A DNA stretch of 64,000 nt from Trichomonas vaginalis G3. Its lineage: Eukaryota; Parabasalia; Trichomonadida; Trichomonadidae. Each line of letters begins with the position of its first letter. Positions within the stretch are counted from its first letter, which is position 1. The DNA lies in the NCBI RefSeq assembly GCF_026262505.1, contig NC_067206.1:37277896-37341895 (forward strand), in the 5' to 3' direction. Positions 1-8,744 of this stretch are shown here, piece by piece. A program made the position numbers and the translations under genes. The notes beneath the pieces were generated by a model that did not search any database, had not been told where the DNA came from, and saw only the letters and a program-made list of their open reading frames with translations.

Positions 1-434
1 CTCTCGCTACTGCCATCAAGAATGAGTTCAATAATGCTTCAAATGTTAATGTTATCTTTAACAAGAAGTTTGTGAAAGAATCTAAGTTCGGTCAGTATGT
101 CAGACCATTAGCTATTGTCATTGACCGCAAACGTTATACTTCACAAGAGTTAGCAGTAGTTTTGAAACAAAAGGGTTTCTTCGTGAATGTCAAAGATACT
201 CATTATACTGTTATAAAGAACTCCAACATTGACTTCTTCAGTATTGCTTTAAATCTTTCCGAACAGAAAGAATATAAGAAGGGTGAAACATCTGTGAAAT
301 ATTATCCTTCATCTCTGAAGACAATAACGAACAAAGATGTTATACAAAAGTTCTTACCAAAGGTTGAAGAAGCTTCAATTGACATTGACGAAGGAAGTGA
401 AATGGTTGAAGAAATTGACCCTGAAGCTATTTAA
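1..434 (+). CDS. Maverick gene of unknown function, 5' end outside window
   Basis: Open from the first bases of the window to a stop at 432-434. The twin in copy C (48190-48663) gives the complete form, 157 residues, with the start MKHMQDCKF. The protein is hydrophilic, has a lysine-rich middle and ends in an acidic tail (SIDIDEGSEMVEEIDPEAI). There are no cysteine motifs or membrane segments, and I recognise no family. It converges on the KilA-N gene, with an intergenic repeat copy between them. In copy C it lies directly right of the polymerase cluster, so it separates the replication half from the accessory half of the element. Confidence 0.8.
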   Translation, partial: LATAIKNEFNNASNVNVIFNKKFVKESKFGQYVRPLAIVIDRKRYTSQELAVVLKQKGFFVNVKDTHYTVIKNSNIDFFSIALNLSEQKEYKKGETSVKYYPSSLKTITNKDVIQKFLPKVEEASIDIDEGSEMVEEIDPEAI

Positions 435-450
435 CCAAAAATATATTTTT

Positions 451-497
451 GGTGAAGAGGTGAGATGTCACCTGTTTTCTCACCTGTTTTCTCACCT
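451..497 (+). repeat. Intergenic repeat R1 (GGTGAAGAGGTGAGAT type)
   Basis: This is the reference copy of a repeat found ten times in A and C. It consists of GGTGAAG-AGGTGAGAT(G/C)TCACC, containing a GGTGA/TCACC stem, followed by two or three 12-bp units of the form YGTTTTCTCACC. It lies between convergent gene ends. Its function is unknown; termination, recombination or protein binding are all possible. Confidence 0.85.
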
Positions 498-550
498 CAT
501 TCTCTCTTCGTTAATGTTGTCGTGACTTCTTCGTTAATGTTGTCGTGACT

Positions 551-1411
551 TCATTCTTCCTCTTTGAAGTTATCGAAATATTCTGTTATTTTTTCCTTCA
601 GTAATGGTAAGTCTTCTTTGAAGGTAAGTATTGTGCAACCTTTGATGTCATAGTGTGTTTGAGGAAGAGTATTTTTGACAATTTCTTTTATTTGCTCATT
701 CGGTGTCATTGAAATCGGTAAGTTTTCACGATAGAACCAGTTTCTGTCAGATTTATATATTTTAGCAAGGTCGTAAAAGCTTTTGTTGTTTCTTCTGACT
801 AAATGCAACATAACCATATCTCTGTCTTCTTCATTCTCCAACTCTTCAGTATAAATCATATACTTATAGTTCTTTTCCTTTCCTTTTGGTACTGAACGCG
901 GTATTCTTTTCTGTATGCTTTTGTCTTTGGATTCAATGACTTCATCTTTTGCTTGAAGTTTCTTTTCCATCTGTTCGCGTTCTTGTCTGTGAATTTCGTC
1001 AAGAAGTTTACAAACATACCAAGCATAACGAGGTGAAGCCCACATTGCTACAACATTTACGAGAAGTCTATGAACATAATATCCTCTCAAACCGTTTGGC
1101 AATTTTTCACGATTTTCATAGAGTTTTGGCGACTGGGGTTTTTTACCTACTCGCTGTTCTTCACTGTTTTCAGAAAAAAGTATGTCTCGCTGTGCTTCAT
1201 TTAATAGTTCAATAGTGCTTTGGTTCCTAAACCAGTCTTTAGGAAGTTTAGTATCTGGAGCATAACATGCTGTCAAAATACTTTGCATTTGGTACATGTC
1301 GTCTTTGACTGAACGAATGAGACGTAACTGTTTGTTATATTGTATGTACTCGTATTCTTCATTTATTGCTTCATGAACGATAGCAGTTGTTGTGTTCTCT
1401 GATGTTGTCAT
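551..1411 (-). CDS. KilA-N domain protein with DUF3627-like C-terminus
   Basis: 286 residues. Residues about 40-140 match the KilA-N DNA-binding fold (DWFRNQSTIELL, then LRGYYVHRLLVNVVAMWAS and YAWYVCKLLDEI). A short charged coiled coil follows at about 140-172, then a C-terminal domain (about 184-286) resembling DUF3627, which accompanies KilA-N in many large DNA viruses. Known family role: sequence-specific DNA binding, often in viral regulators. Inference: a virus-type regulator of the element. Start: the only ATG upstream of the KilA-N fold, followed outward by an AT-rich leader. It is transcribed divergently from the gene at 1519. Copy C keeps only a shortened relative at 48954. Confidence 0.85.
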   Translation of the reverse strand: MTTSENTTTAIVHEAINEEYEYIQYNKQLRLIRSVKDDMYQMQSILTACYAPDTKLPKDWFRNQSTIELLNEAQRDILFSENSEEQRVGKKPQSPKLYENREKLPNGLRGYYVHRLLVNVVAMWASPRYAWYVCKLLDEIHRQEREQMEKKLQAKDEVIESKDKSIQKRIPRSVPKGKEKNYKYMIYTEELENEEDRDMVMLHLVRRNNKSFYDLAKIYKSDRNWFYRENLPISMTPNEQIKEIVKNTLPQTHYDIKGCTILTFKEDLPLLKEKITEYFDNFKEEE

Positions 1412-1518
1412 TACTGTCTTTACATACAGGATAAAAAAATAAATAAAATAAAAACTAACTTTATTTTTTCTGAGATAAACACTATTTCTTCACAACATTA
1501 AATTTTATCCTGTATGAA

Positions 1519-1893
1519 ATGACTTTAAAAAGATTATTGACTGACTTCGAATACTATCTCATTGACGCACTGACAGACCCTCAAAACTGTGTTGAAAGTT
1601 CTTTAAGCTTTAAGATTGAAGATACGACGCATTTTGTCTTCACTTACGTATTGAAAGAATATGACCGTTATCATAACGAAGTGAATCAAACACTAATAAA
1701 ATTTGTAGATAAAAAATTGGTTAACAATGAATATTTTAAACGTGAAGACCCAAACACTGCTGGAGATGATGAAGAATACAGACAAGTTATTGAAAAAAAT
1801 AACGCAAGATTAGATGCAATAGAAAAGAAGTTTAATGAATGTCTTACAAACACGTATGAATATCTTATGCGGTGGGAAGCCAGATGGAAATAA
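1519..1893 (+). CDS. Small Maverick protein of unknown function
   Basis: 124 residues, rich in charged and aromatic residues and predicted largely helical. It begins MTLKRLLTDFEYYLIDAL and ends MRWEARWK. There are no cysteine pairs or membrane segments, and I recognise no family. Its twin at 49283-49651 is two residues shorter in a variable spot in the middle, so both copies keep the frame, which argues that it is a real gene. The start follows an AT-rich leader shared with the divergent KilA-N gene. It is followed at once by the tRNA-like unit. Confidence 0.75.
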   Translation: MTLKRLLTDFEYYLIDALTDPQNCVESSLSFKIEDTTHFVFTYVLKEYDRYHNEVNQTLIKFVDKKLVNNEYFKREDPNTAGDDEEYRQVIEKNNARLDAIEKKFNECLTNTYEYLMRWEARWK

Positions 1894-1934
1894 ATTTACG
1901 TCAAATATGCAATTTATAAAATCTTATGTCGACA

Positions 1935-2014
1935 GGCTACGTAGCACAGTGGTCTAAGGTGGTGTTATGGAGGGGTCAGGGTCTGTGGTTCGAACCGCGA
2001 CGGCGCCGTATTTT
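1935..2014 (+). ncRNA. tRNA-like Pol III unit (A box, B box, T-run)
   Basis: An A-box-like stretch, TAGCACAGTGGTCTAAGG (1942-1959), is followed by a B box, GGTTCGAACC (1987-1996), at nearly tRNA spacing, and by TTTT at 2011-2014. The D-arm part resembles eukaryotic tRNA-Leu. The ends pair in five of seven acceptor positions (GGCTACG with CGGCGCC). I could not fold a proper anticodon arm, and the T-loop pairing is irregular, so a working tRNA is doubtful; a degenerate tRNA or another Pol III transcript fits better. A conserved copy lies at 49693-49772. Confidence 0.45.
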
Positions 2015-2246
2015 CTTATTTTCTTTGTTTGTCTTGTTTGTCGTGAATAAAAAGTATCATAAAAGTGCTATATCTTCCACGGGAATAAATAAAAAATTTA
2101 CTTTATATCTTCTTTATTTCTCTTGCTTCCCGTGGAAGAAGGGTTTTGCTGTTTTTTCTCAGCCGAAATCAATGATTTTTTCATTTTTGGAATCCTTAGC
2201 GAATGAGGAATCTTTTCTCTCGTGGAAGCTTTGACCAAAAATAAAT

Positions 2247-2498
2247 TTAGGTGAAGAGGTGAGATGTCACCCGTTTTCTCACCCGTTTTCTCACCTGTTA
2301 TTTTATAAGCGTTTTACATGGTAAACGTTATTTTTTTAAATTTTGTGAAAACTCAACGGTTTGACACAAGCCCTAAAAATTATTTTACTCAGAATTTTGT
2401 TGCTAAATTCAGTAAAAATAATGTTTAGGTGAAGAGGTGAGATGTCACCCGTTTTCTCACCCGTTTTCTCACCTGTTATTTTATAAGCGTTTTACATG
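2247..2498 (+). repeat. Intergenic repeats R2 and R3 flanking a short insert
   Basis: R2 (from 2250) and R3 (from 2428) are direct copies 178 bp apart. The match continues past the repeat through TTATAAGCGTTTTACATG. The segment between them carries ATTTTGTTGCTAAATTCAG (2401 onward), which is the reverse complement of sequence at the end of the HNH cassette near 3592. At the same place copy C has a single repeat (R8) and no insert. Confidence 0.8.
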
Positions 2499-3446
2499 AA
2501 TTGTACGATGTATATTTGAAATCCTAAACAATTTCGTAGCTTCTATTTCTTCTGTCAGTATGTCAAAAGTTTTAACAATGCCGAAGGTTTCTTTATATTT
2601 CTTCTTGACGTCAGATAGAAGGAAATCTTCTGCTGTTGGATAGTTTTTGTTCAGAAATTCTAACATGTTCATTTTATCTTCTGCTGGCTTTTCTGCTTCT
2701 TTCTTTAAGTCTGCATAGTCGTTTCTCATTCTTTCTATCTCTTTGACGGAGTAGTTATATTTCCTTATTGCTGCTTTACATTTAGAACATTGTGGGTTCA
2801 ACTTTGCGTTATATTCTGAAACCTTACCTGCTAAAACAACTAAGGCGTCAATGGTTTTCTTCATCTCAAACATAGCGGGTCTTAGTTGTTCGTTCCATAC
2901 TTTGCCTCTTCTATCTTTATCTCTTATTTCCCAAACACATTCAGCAACTAACGAAACAAAGTTGTCGTAGGTCTTAAATTCTTCAGATTTATATATGTCA
3001 GAAACATTCTTATATACCATATCGCAATCTTTGTCCATAACTTTATGGTTGCAATGATATCCTAGAAACTCATAGTTTACCTTTCGTATGAACTTCTTTA
3101 TTTCTACTGAGTCAGTTGCTTTGACTTCAATTTCGTCGAATTCAGGAATAGTTAGTTTTTGATGCTGAATTTCAGGCAATTTGGGTAAATGGTCAATAAT
3201 GTCCTGCATTTCATAAAGATATTCTTCATTTTCTTCATCTTTCGCACTACAGTCTAAATTACTTGTTAAAAGTTCTTGCTTTATCTTCTGGATTTCTGTT
3301 TCGAAAGTATATGAAGAAGGAATGAAGTTTTTCATCTCTACTAACATTGACGTAGGATTCATGACTAACGAGTTTGGTGCTGTAGTTGTGGACAGAGTCC
3401 CGCCGTTCGCGGCTTGAATTGTTGTTGTGCCGATTGTTGAAATCAT
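2481..3446 (-). CDS. Maverick protein with CxxC pair, function unknown
   Basis: 321 residues. A single CxxC pair (PQCSKCKAAIRKY) near residue 220 is followed by a helical, charged segment (KEIERMRNDYADLKKEAEK) likely to form a coiled coil. The N-terminal third is low-complexity Thr/Ser/Asn-rich, and part of it is encoded by a GC-rich hairpin insert at 3390-3413. I recognise no family; a zinc-binding structural or regulatory protein is only a guess. It starts at 3446, just behind an AT-rich leader. The copy C version (50060-51021) is much more decayed. Its 3' end abuts repeat R3. Confidence 0.75.
   Translation of the reverse strand: MISTIGTTTIQAANGGTLSTTTAPNSLVMNPTSMLVEMKNFIPSSYTFETEIQKIKQELLTSNLDCSAKDEENEEYLYEMQDIIDHLPKLPEIQHQKLTIPEFDEIEVKATDSVEIKKFIRKVNYEFLGYHCNHKVMDKDCDMVYKNVSDIYKSEEFKTYDNFVSLVAECVWEIRDKDRRGKVWNEQLRPAMFEMKKTIDALVVLAGKVSEYNAKLNPQCSKCKAAIRKYNYSVKEIERMRNDYADLKKEAEKPAEDKMNMLEFLNKNYPTAEDFLLSDVKKKYKETFGIVKTFDILTEEIEATKLFRISNIHRTIHVKRL
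3390..3413. repeat. GC-rich double-hairpin insert, in coding sequence
   Basis: Two adjacent hairpins: GGAC-AGA-GTCC (3390-3400) and GCCG-TTCG-CGGC (3402-3413). It lies within the CxxC gene and is read in frame. A close relative sits in the polymerase gene of copy B at 23863-23886, an unrelated site, which implies a mobile or copied motif. Confidence 0.7.
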
Positions 3447-3515
3447 ATCTTTTATACAAAATAAAAAATAAATAAAAATAAAACTAACTTTATTTTTTCT
3501 ATCTTAAGGAAATTC

Positions 3516-4485
3516 ATGAAAATTCATGAGGTGAGAAAACAGGTGAAAAAACGGGTGACATCTCACCTCTTCACCTAAACATTATTTTTATTGAATTTAG
3601 CAACAAAATGAACGAGGTCAGGATGTATGTTGCTGAATTCATTCATAACACCCTTTGTAAGCTCATAAAATGTTTGTTTTGAGGTCGAGCCACTTTTGGC
3701 TCCACCGTATTCTTTCAACCTGAAGCATTTAATATATGTAAAAATATATTGTTTTAAAATGGTATGCCATATAGCTTCTTGAATTTGTTAAGAAGTATTC
3801 GAACGTATTTTCCATCTGTATCTCTAGTGTTTACATAAGCATAGCCCGCCTTAGTAAAATATACTTGTAATTTCCTATAGTTTACGCCGGTATAAAAGTA
3901 GAAAGAGTCTTGTTCTTCGCTATAGTAGTAAAACTCAAACGTATGCTTGCCATAGTCTGTAATTTCAATTGTTTCATCTTCTAGTTCGTCGACAAATTCG
4001 AATATAATATCTCCAAATTTGCCTTTGTTCTTATTGTTTTCAGAATAAGTGACCCAACGTAAGTTTTCAAGTCTATTGTCGTTTCTTATATGGTTTATAT
4101 GGTCTACAAAAGGTAAATTGTTAGGATTCAGTATAAAATGAGTTGCAATGACAACATGTTTAAGATAGTGTTTTCCACCCATCTTCATATCAGCATATCC
4201 GTCATTTCGCTCCCATTCGCTTAAAACTCTTTTTGTCTTTTTGTTTCTGACTTCAAATGACTCACAACAGTGAATTTCATATTTCTCATCTAACAAACAA
4301 GTTTCCCAACGGTCTTCTCCAACAAACTCAGCGTACATTTCAAATAAAATAAAAAAAATATATTGTTTTAAAAATAAATTGTTTTCATGAGTTTTCTACG
4401 ATGAAATCATGAAAATTCATGAGGTGAGAAAACAGGTGAGAAAACGGGTGACATCTCACCTCTTCACCTAAACATTATTTTTGGT
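3516..4485. mobile_element. HNH endonuclease cassette between direct repeats R4 and R5
   Basis: Two direct repeats of about 70 bp (3516-3592 and 4409-4485, each containing a reverse-oriented copy of the intergenic repeat) lie 893 bp apart and bracket the HNH gene. The matching site of copy C (about 51085-51160) has one repeat and no HNH gene. This is therefore a presence/absence cassette that arrived or left by recombination or endonuclease-driven repair at the repeat. About 130 bp of sequence just inside R4, between R4 and the 3' end of the HNH gene, has no gene that I can see. Confidence 0.75.
3754..4338 (-). CDS. HNH homing-endonuclease-like protein (NUMOD4-HNH type)
   Basis: 194 residues. 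Residues 10-70 resemble a NUMOD4 leader (WETCLLDEKYEIHCC). Residues 76-104 carry the HNH core (FVDHINHIRNDNRLENLRW, then SENNKNK). Residues about 123-194 form an extra domain of the pattern TF-x5-YSEEQDSFYF ... DTDGKY-x-RILLNKFKKLYG. This C-terminal domain recurs as a stand-alone gene in the element TIRs (13476, 39717, 60117). Known family role: site-specific DNA nicking that spreads its own gene. It is transcribed leftward and has its own AT-rich leader. It is absent from copy C. Confidence 0.85.
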   Translation of the reverse strand: MYAEFVGEDRWETCLLDEKYEIHCCESFEVRNKKTKRVLSEWERNDGYADMKMGGKHYLKHVVIATHFILNPNNLPFVDHINHIRNDNRLENLRWVTYSENNKNKGKFGDIIFEFVDELEDETIEITDYGKHTFEFYYYSEEQDSFYFYTGVNYRKLQVYFTKAGYAYVNTRDTDGKYVRILLNKFKKLYGIPF

Positions 4486-4557
4486 GTAAATTTATGGTAC
4501 CATTAATAATTTCATGACTGTTCTCATTCATGTCTGATTTACATCTAATGAAAAAGT

Positions 4558-5643
4558 TTAGAAGAATTTTCTTATTCTTTCTGGCATGTTTTTATCTTTC
4601 CAGTACTCCCGCTCTAATGGTCCCAGATGAGTTGGTTTAGATTCTCTCAAGTTCTTAGATGGTATAACATCTTCAACGCCTCCTTCATATCTTACTTTAT
4701 AAGTGTCATCGTTTATGTTGTAGTCAAGTATTTCAATAACCACTCCTCGCTTTGCTTCGTCAATGGTTTCAGCAAGTTCGCCATTACTACTTTCGACTAA
4801 TTTATGACGAGGGTAAAATGCTATGGAGTCGTCAGCAGCTTTTATAAGATATCCATTACCTTGCGTAGAGTCTACGATATAATAATTTCGACTTAACCTT
4901 AAACGTTTCTTTGTCAACGGTTTGTCGTCAAGAACTACACGAACTTTTGTACCAGGAATGAGGGTAAATTGTGTTGAATTTCTGATATTTTGTGTTTGGC
5001 TTCGTTTCTTTTGTATATACTTTTCTTCTTGTTGTTGTGTCATTGAATTTGGTGTATGTCCTGTTGTAGAATGTGTTGAGGAATTATATACTTCGATGAA
5101 ATGTTTCATTGTTTCTTCGGTAAAGTCTCGCTCTTGATTTAAATCTCTGAGCGTTCTTATGAAGCGGTTTATGATACCGAGTATGTTATGGTTATGGTCT
5201 TCAGTAGTGTAGTGAGTTATGTTATGCTTAATGAGAAATTCTGTGATTTCGTTGCTGAGGTATGCACCGTCTTGGTCTGATGTTAAAATACTTGGGCTAT
5301 GTTCTGCTACAAACTTTTGTAAAACTCTTAACACTTCACGAGTTCCTTTATTTCTCATTATATACGCAAAAGCTTTGCGAGTGTTAACATTAATGAAGAT
5401 GAGGAATGGTTTATGTCCTCCTTTTCTGCTTTGAATGAGAGTGTCAAATTGGTATGCGTCAGGAGTGTTGGAGTAAATTGGTAAAAAGTAGTCGTAAGGG
5501 TTTATTTTTGTTTGATGTACAACATTTTTGTCAAAGAACCTTTTCACTTCAGCTCTGTTAGTAAATCCCCGACTCTTTGCAGCTTCATTGAACTTCTTAA
5601 ATGACCTCCATGGATGTTGTTCGAATACTTCTTTCAAGCTCAT
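4558..5643 (-). CDS. Maverick rve-type integrase
   Basis: 361 residues. A basic N-terminal region (about 1-45) is followed by an RNase H-fold integrase core with acidic motifs at YQFDTLI (about 67) and LTSDQDGAYLS (about 123), and the family signature LGIINRFIRTLRDL. A small beta-rich, chromo/Tudor-like C-terminal domain follows (EILDYNINDDTYKVRYEGG, near 315). Role: catalyses insertion of the element. The start MSLKEVFEQHPWRSFKKFN is shared with the copy C gene (52362). It lies between the HNH cassette and the fibre-tip gene, on the same strand as both. Confidence 0.92.
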   Translation of the reverse strand: MSLKEVFEQHPWRSFKKFNEAAKSRGFTNRAEVKRFFDKNVVHQTKINPYDYFLPIYSNTPDAYQFDTLIQSRKGGHKPFLIFINVNTRKAFAYIMRNKGTREVLRVLQKFVAEHSPSILTSDQDGAYLSNEITEFLIKHNITHYTTEDHNHNILGIINRFIRTLRDLNQERDFTEETMKHFIEVYNSSTHSTTGHTPNSMTQQQEEKYIQKKRSQTQNIRNSTQFTLIPGTKVRVVLDDKPLTKKRLRLSRNYYIVDSTQGNGYLIKAADDSIAFYPRHKLVESSNGELAETIDEAKRGVVIEILDYNINDDTYKVRYEGGVEDVIPSKNLRESKPTHLGPLEREYWKDKNMPERIRKFF

Positions 5644-5683
5644 TTATGTAAAGTTAAAGATTTTATTCTAGGCTCAAGCGCGT

Positions 5684-6343
5684 TCATTGAACGCGGTACC
5701 ATGCAAATACAGTCATAAATGGTGGCATATAATCTTCACCCGAACCTGTTGGATTTGTTGTGAAAGTGTGTGAATGATTTCCTGCGGTTCCACAGAAAAT
5801 ACCTGCGCTTGAATCTACTGGGTCACTTGAAATATCATATCTATGCATTCCCTGTCTATCCGAACCTGCTGCAAGATTTGTATAACCTCTTTTTGTTATT
5901 GAATGTGAATGACTACCTGTTGTGTTTGTAGTTCCTGTATGAGTGTGCGGTGGAAGGTTTGCTTCAGTAATTTTCTTCGAACCTCCTGTTTGCTTTGAAG
6001 AGTTAGCACAGTATAAGAATTTGTCTACAATCTGCTGCCATGTACCAAAACCTAAAACTGTTGCTGGATTTGTTGAGTTCATTGAAGTATAAATAGAGCC
6101 TATAGGATATAATGTTTGAAGAATCTGAGTCTTTAATGTTTGAAGCTCTGTTTTGTCTGCTTTCTTGTCATATAAATCTTGAGCAGTGAATTTAATATTA
6201 TGTTCATCCTTCATGACATAAACATCTTTACATCTAATGTTTCTCATCGTCGTTATGTCGTCATCCGATGTTAAACCTTGTGGAAAGTTAGGAGGTTTAC
6301 AATATAATACATCCCCACCAGTTTCCTTCAACCGTTCCTTCAA
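5684..6343 (-). CDS. Fibre-tip protein, phage tail-collar-like
   Basis: 219 residues. The C-terminal about 150 residues have the layout of phage and giant-virus receptor-binding tips: YPIGSIYTSMNSTNP, GFGTWQQIVDKFLY, TGGSKKITEANLPPHTHTG, paired HSHS/HSHTF histidine motifs, and the end YMPPFMTVFAWYRVQ. Inference: it forms a trimeric spike that binds a cell-surface receptor. A KADKTELQ heptad stretch precedes the tip. The variable loop between the HSHS motifs differs from copies B and C, which share another type. It lies just downstream of the fibre trunk gene. Confidence 0.8.
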   Translation of the reverse strand: MKERLKETGGDVLYCKPPNFPQGLTSDDDITTMRNIRCKDVYVMKDEHNIKFTAQDLYDKKADKTELQTLKTQILQTLYPIGSIYTSMNSTNPATVLGFGTWQQIVDKFLYCANSSKQTGGSKKITEANLPPHTHTGTTNTTGSHSHSITKRGYTNLAAGSDRQGMHRYDISSDPVDSSAGIFCGTAGNHSHTFTTNPTGSGEDYMPPFMTVFAWYRVQ

Positions 6344-7390
6344 TACTTTCTATAGCAACAGTTGTGAAGAAATCATGTGTATGGTTCTTGTCTGCTTTTT
6401 ATCTAACATTGCTGGTAGTTCATGTGTTCAAAGTTTCTGACATGACTTCGATATTCATACATTTGTTATTTAAGGAGTTTAGTGTATCTTTTACGCTTGT
6501 ACTTGGATTCTCTAAAGGTGCACTTGAACCAAGGGTATAGTTCAATATTATGTCGTCTGCTCTAACAGTAGTGAAGGATTATGTGTATGGTTCTTGTCGC
6601 TTTACTGTCTAAAGAAGTTTGAAGTTCATTTATATCGGAGATGTTGTGTTTATGAGATTTCAAAACTTTGTTCATTGCGTCAAGTTCATCTTTGTCAGCT
6701 TTACTTTTAATAGCATCTTCAAACGTTATTTTTGACTTAACTCTCAAAGTAAATCTTGGTTCAACTAATACACCGTTAACATTGAAAGTAGAGGCATAAA
6801 TTTCACCGGTATAACCAAATGCTTCTGGTGCTTTAGCTACATCATACTGTACAGTACAGCTTATGTCATAACCTTTAGCACGAATGTATTTATATCTTCT
6901 TTCATTAACATTTTTTGTCTTCGCTTCATCACTTCGTGTTAAATATCCATGGTAGTCCGTTATAATCTGTTCGTCTGAAGTTATATAATGAACGTGGTTT
7001 TTATCTGCTTTTTCGGCTAATTTCTCATTAACATCATTCACTTCTAATTCAACTCTTCCGCCAGAACTCTTATTATCATTAATCTTTTTCATTAATTCGG
7101 TAATTACGTCATAAAGACTATATTCTGTTTTCGGTTTTGTAAATAATGAGTCAAAATTTCTTTTCATCATTACATCGCTGACATTAATGATATCACCAAT
7201 TCCTTTTTCATTTATTCTCTTCATTAGTTCTGCAATAATGACGAATATATAATCTGTTAATTTATTCTCTTCATCGAGGGTTATAGAATGTTTTGAAATT
7301 GAATCATTAACTCCTCTAAATAAATCAATAACTTCAGGATACACGTTTTTAATGTCTTGAATAACCCGACCAGTATCCTCGCCACTATGT

Positions 7391-7411
7391 GGCTCTGAGC
7401 CCGTTGGGCTC
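7391..7411. repeat. GC-rich double-hairpin insert, in coding sequence
   Basis: Overlapping hairpins GGCT-CTG-AGCC (7391-7401) and GAGCCC-GTT-GGGCTC (7397-7411). They are mutually exclusive folds. Located in the fibre trunk gene and read in frame. Confidence 0.65.
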
Positions 7412-8087
7412 TGTTGTTCATGTTCTTCGTTCCCGTCGTTACGTGGTTTTATATCTCTAACCATCATCAACGCAGCCATAACCGGAGGGTTTGTTGCTAC
7501 CTGTTCGAAAATCCGTCCGTTATGTATGGTATATCTAAATAATTTCTTTGTGTTTGTTAAAACATTTGAAACAAGTCTTTTAAAACCATCTACAAAATTT
7601 CCTGTTTCACCTAATGTTCTTGCAGCATTTACAAGCTCACCCATTCCCGCTTTTGACCCCAAAAACGTCCATATTGCATTTATTTCACTCTGTATAGTTG
7701 TCCATTCAGCGAAACTAACACCCGCATTCGCTAAGCTGAAAATGAAATTCAGTGGATCGAACTTAATTCCACCTTCTTTTTCAATTTCAACGAACTCACT
7801 AACATGAGATTTTAAATATTCTTTCGTTAAAATTGTTTTCCCCGATGTTATGTCATTAACGAAACTATCACCGTCAAAAGTTAACGAATTCAATTTCGTC
7901 GTTGATGCTTTTATTTCATACACCGCTTTATCGATAGTTTTTGGCTCACCTTCTTTAGAAGCATATGAAACATTAATGAATGAATTATATGTATTCGTGA
8001 ATGAGTTAAAATCAATGATTTTCATTAATGACGCCTTTAATGATTCATTAACTGTTGAATCCCTTAAAACAATTACTGAACTGTCAT

Positions 8088-8149
8088 GGGCTTCGCCCTG
8101 GTCGCTTCGGTCTGAAAGACCTTCAGGACTCAAAGAGTCCGTTTGCGAC
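8088..8149. repeat. Compound GC-rich hairpin insert, cruciform-like
   Basis: Hairpin GGGC-TTC-GCCC (8088-8098) is followed by an outer stem GTCGC (8101-8105)/GCGAC (8145-8149) that encloses two more hairpins, GGTCT-GAA-AGACC (8109-8121) and GGACTC-AAA-GAGTCC (8126-8140). The block is read in frame within the fibre trunk gene and is the largest member of this hairpin family in the window. Confidence 0.75.
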
Positions 8150-8744
8150 TTTATGAAAGGTACACTGCAAACTGTCGAGTTTGGATCAAATGCTGTAGTT
8201 GGTGCAGGAATATTAATGATATAAGTCATTAAATCATTAAGTGACGTAAATAATGTTGTCGTTTTTGATTTAATTTCTTTAGCATCTGTTATATATGGTA
8301 ATTTTATTTCTGTAGTTTCTGAATTAAAGATATTCGCTAAAATGTTTTGTAAACTGTTTTGAACAGCAGTATAAACCGTTGAATCCGGAACTCTTACGAT
8401 TTCACCGTCCTTAATAAAAGGCATTGCACATGGTGTAGTGCTTGGGTCAAATCTTTCGGGATTATAATTCAACATATATTCTAATGCTTCATATACAGAC
8501 TTATATACTGTTGTGTCGTTCTTCATGACAACTTCACCATTTACAATGAATGGCATTGTACATGGAGTTAAAATAGGGTCAAACTTTTCATAGTCCTTCC
8601 ATGTTATGTATTTCTCGGTATTTCCATCACTGATAACAATATATTTGTCAGTAAGTGTGAGAGAGTATTGACCAAAATATAAACGTTTAGCTCTGTCAGC
8701 TTCATACGCATATGCAGCTATACTCATATTTTAATGAGAATAAA

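Larger units (their letters stand above)
6562..8727 (-). pseudogene. Fibre trunk gene of copy A, coding-like sequence to about 6344
   Basis: The long open part encodes about 720 residues. It starts MSIAAYAYEADRAKR and has repeated blocks of the form (P/S)xxMPFI-x-(N/D)GE at about 50-170, then helical linker, then a C-terminal domain shared with copy C (YHGYLTRSDEAK ... YDISCTVQYDVAKAPEAF) followed by KADKDELDAMNKVLKSHKH-type repeats, as in phage tail fibres. Inference: the shaft of the attachment fibre whose tip is encoded next door. The middle is unrelated to the collagen-bearing trunk of copy C. Its start lies 17 bp from the divergent start at 8745. The locus looks broken at its far end. 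Two hairpin inserts are embedded. Confidence 0.75.

Noticed and set aside
949-1215. Open frames opposite the KilA-N gene
   Set aside because: Shadow of the KilA-N coding strand, with no domain and no leader.
1926-2234. A 102-codon open frame on the plus strand (and its twin at 49717)
   Set aside because: It reads through the tRNA-like unit and an AT-rich tail; translations of tRNA-like DNA look like this, and the twin frame diverges by shifts.
7526-8224. Plus-strand frames opposite the fibre trunk
   Set aside because: Antisense shadows of a long coding region with matching codon bias on the other strand.
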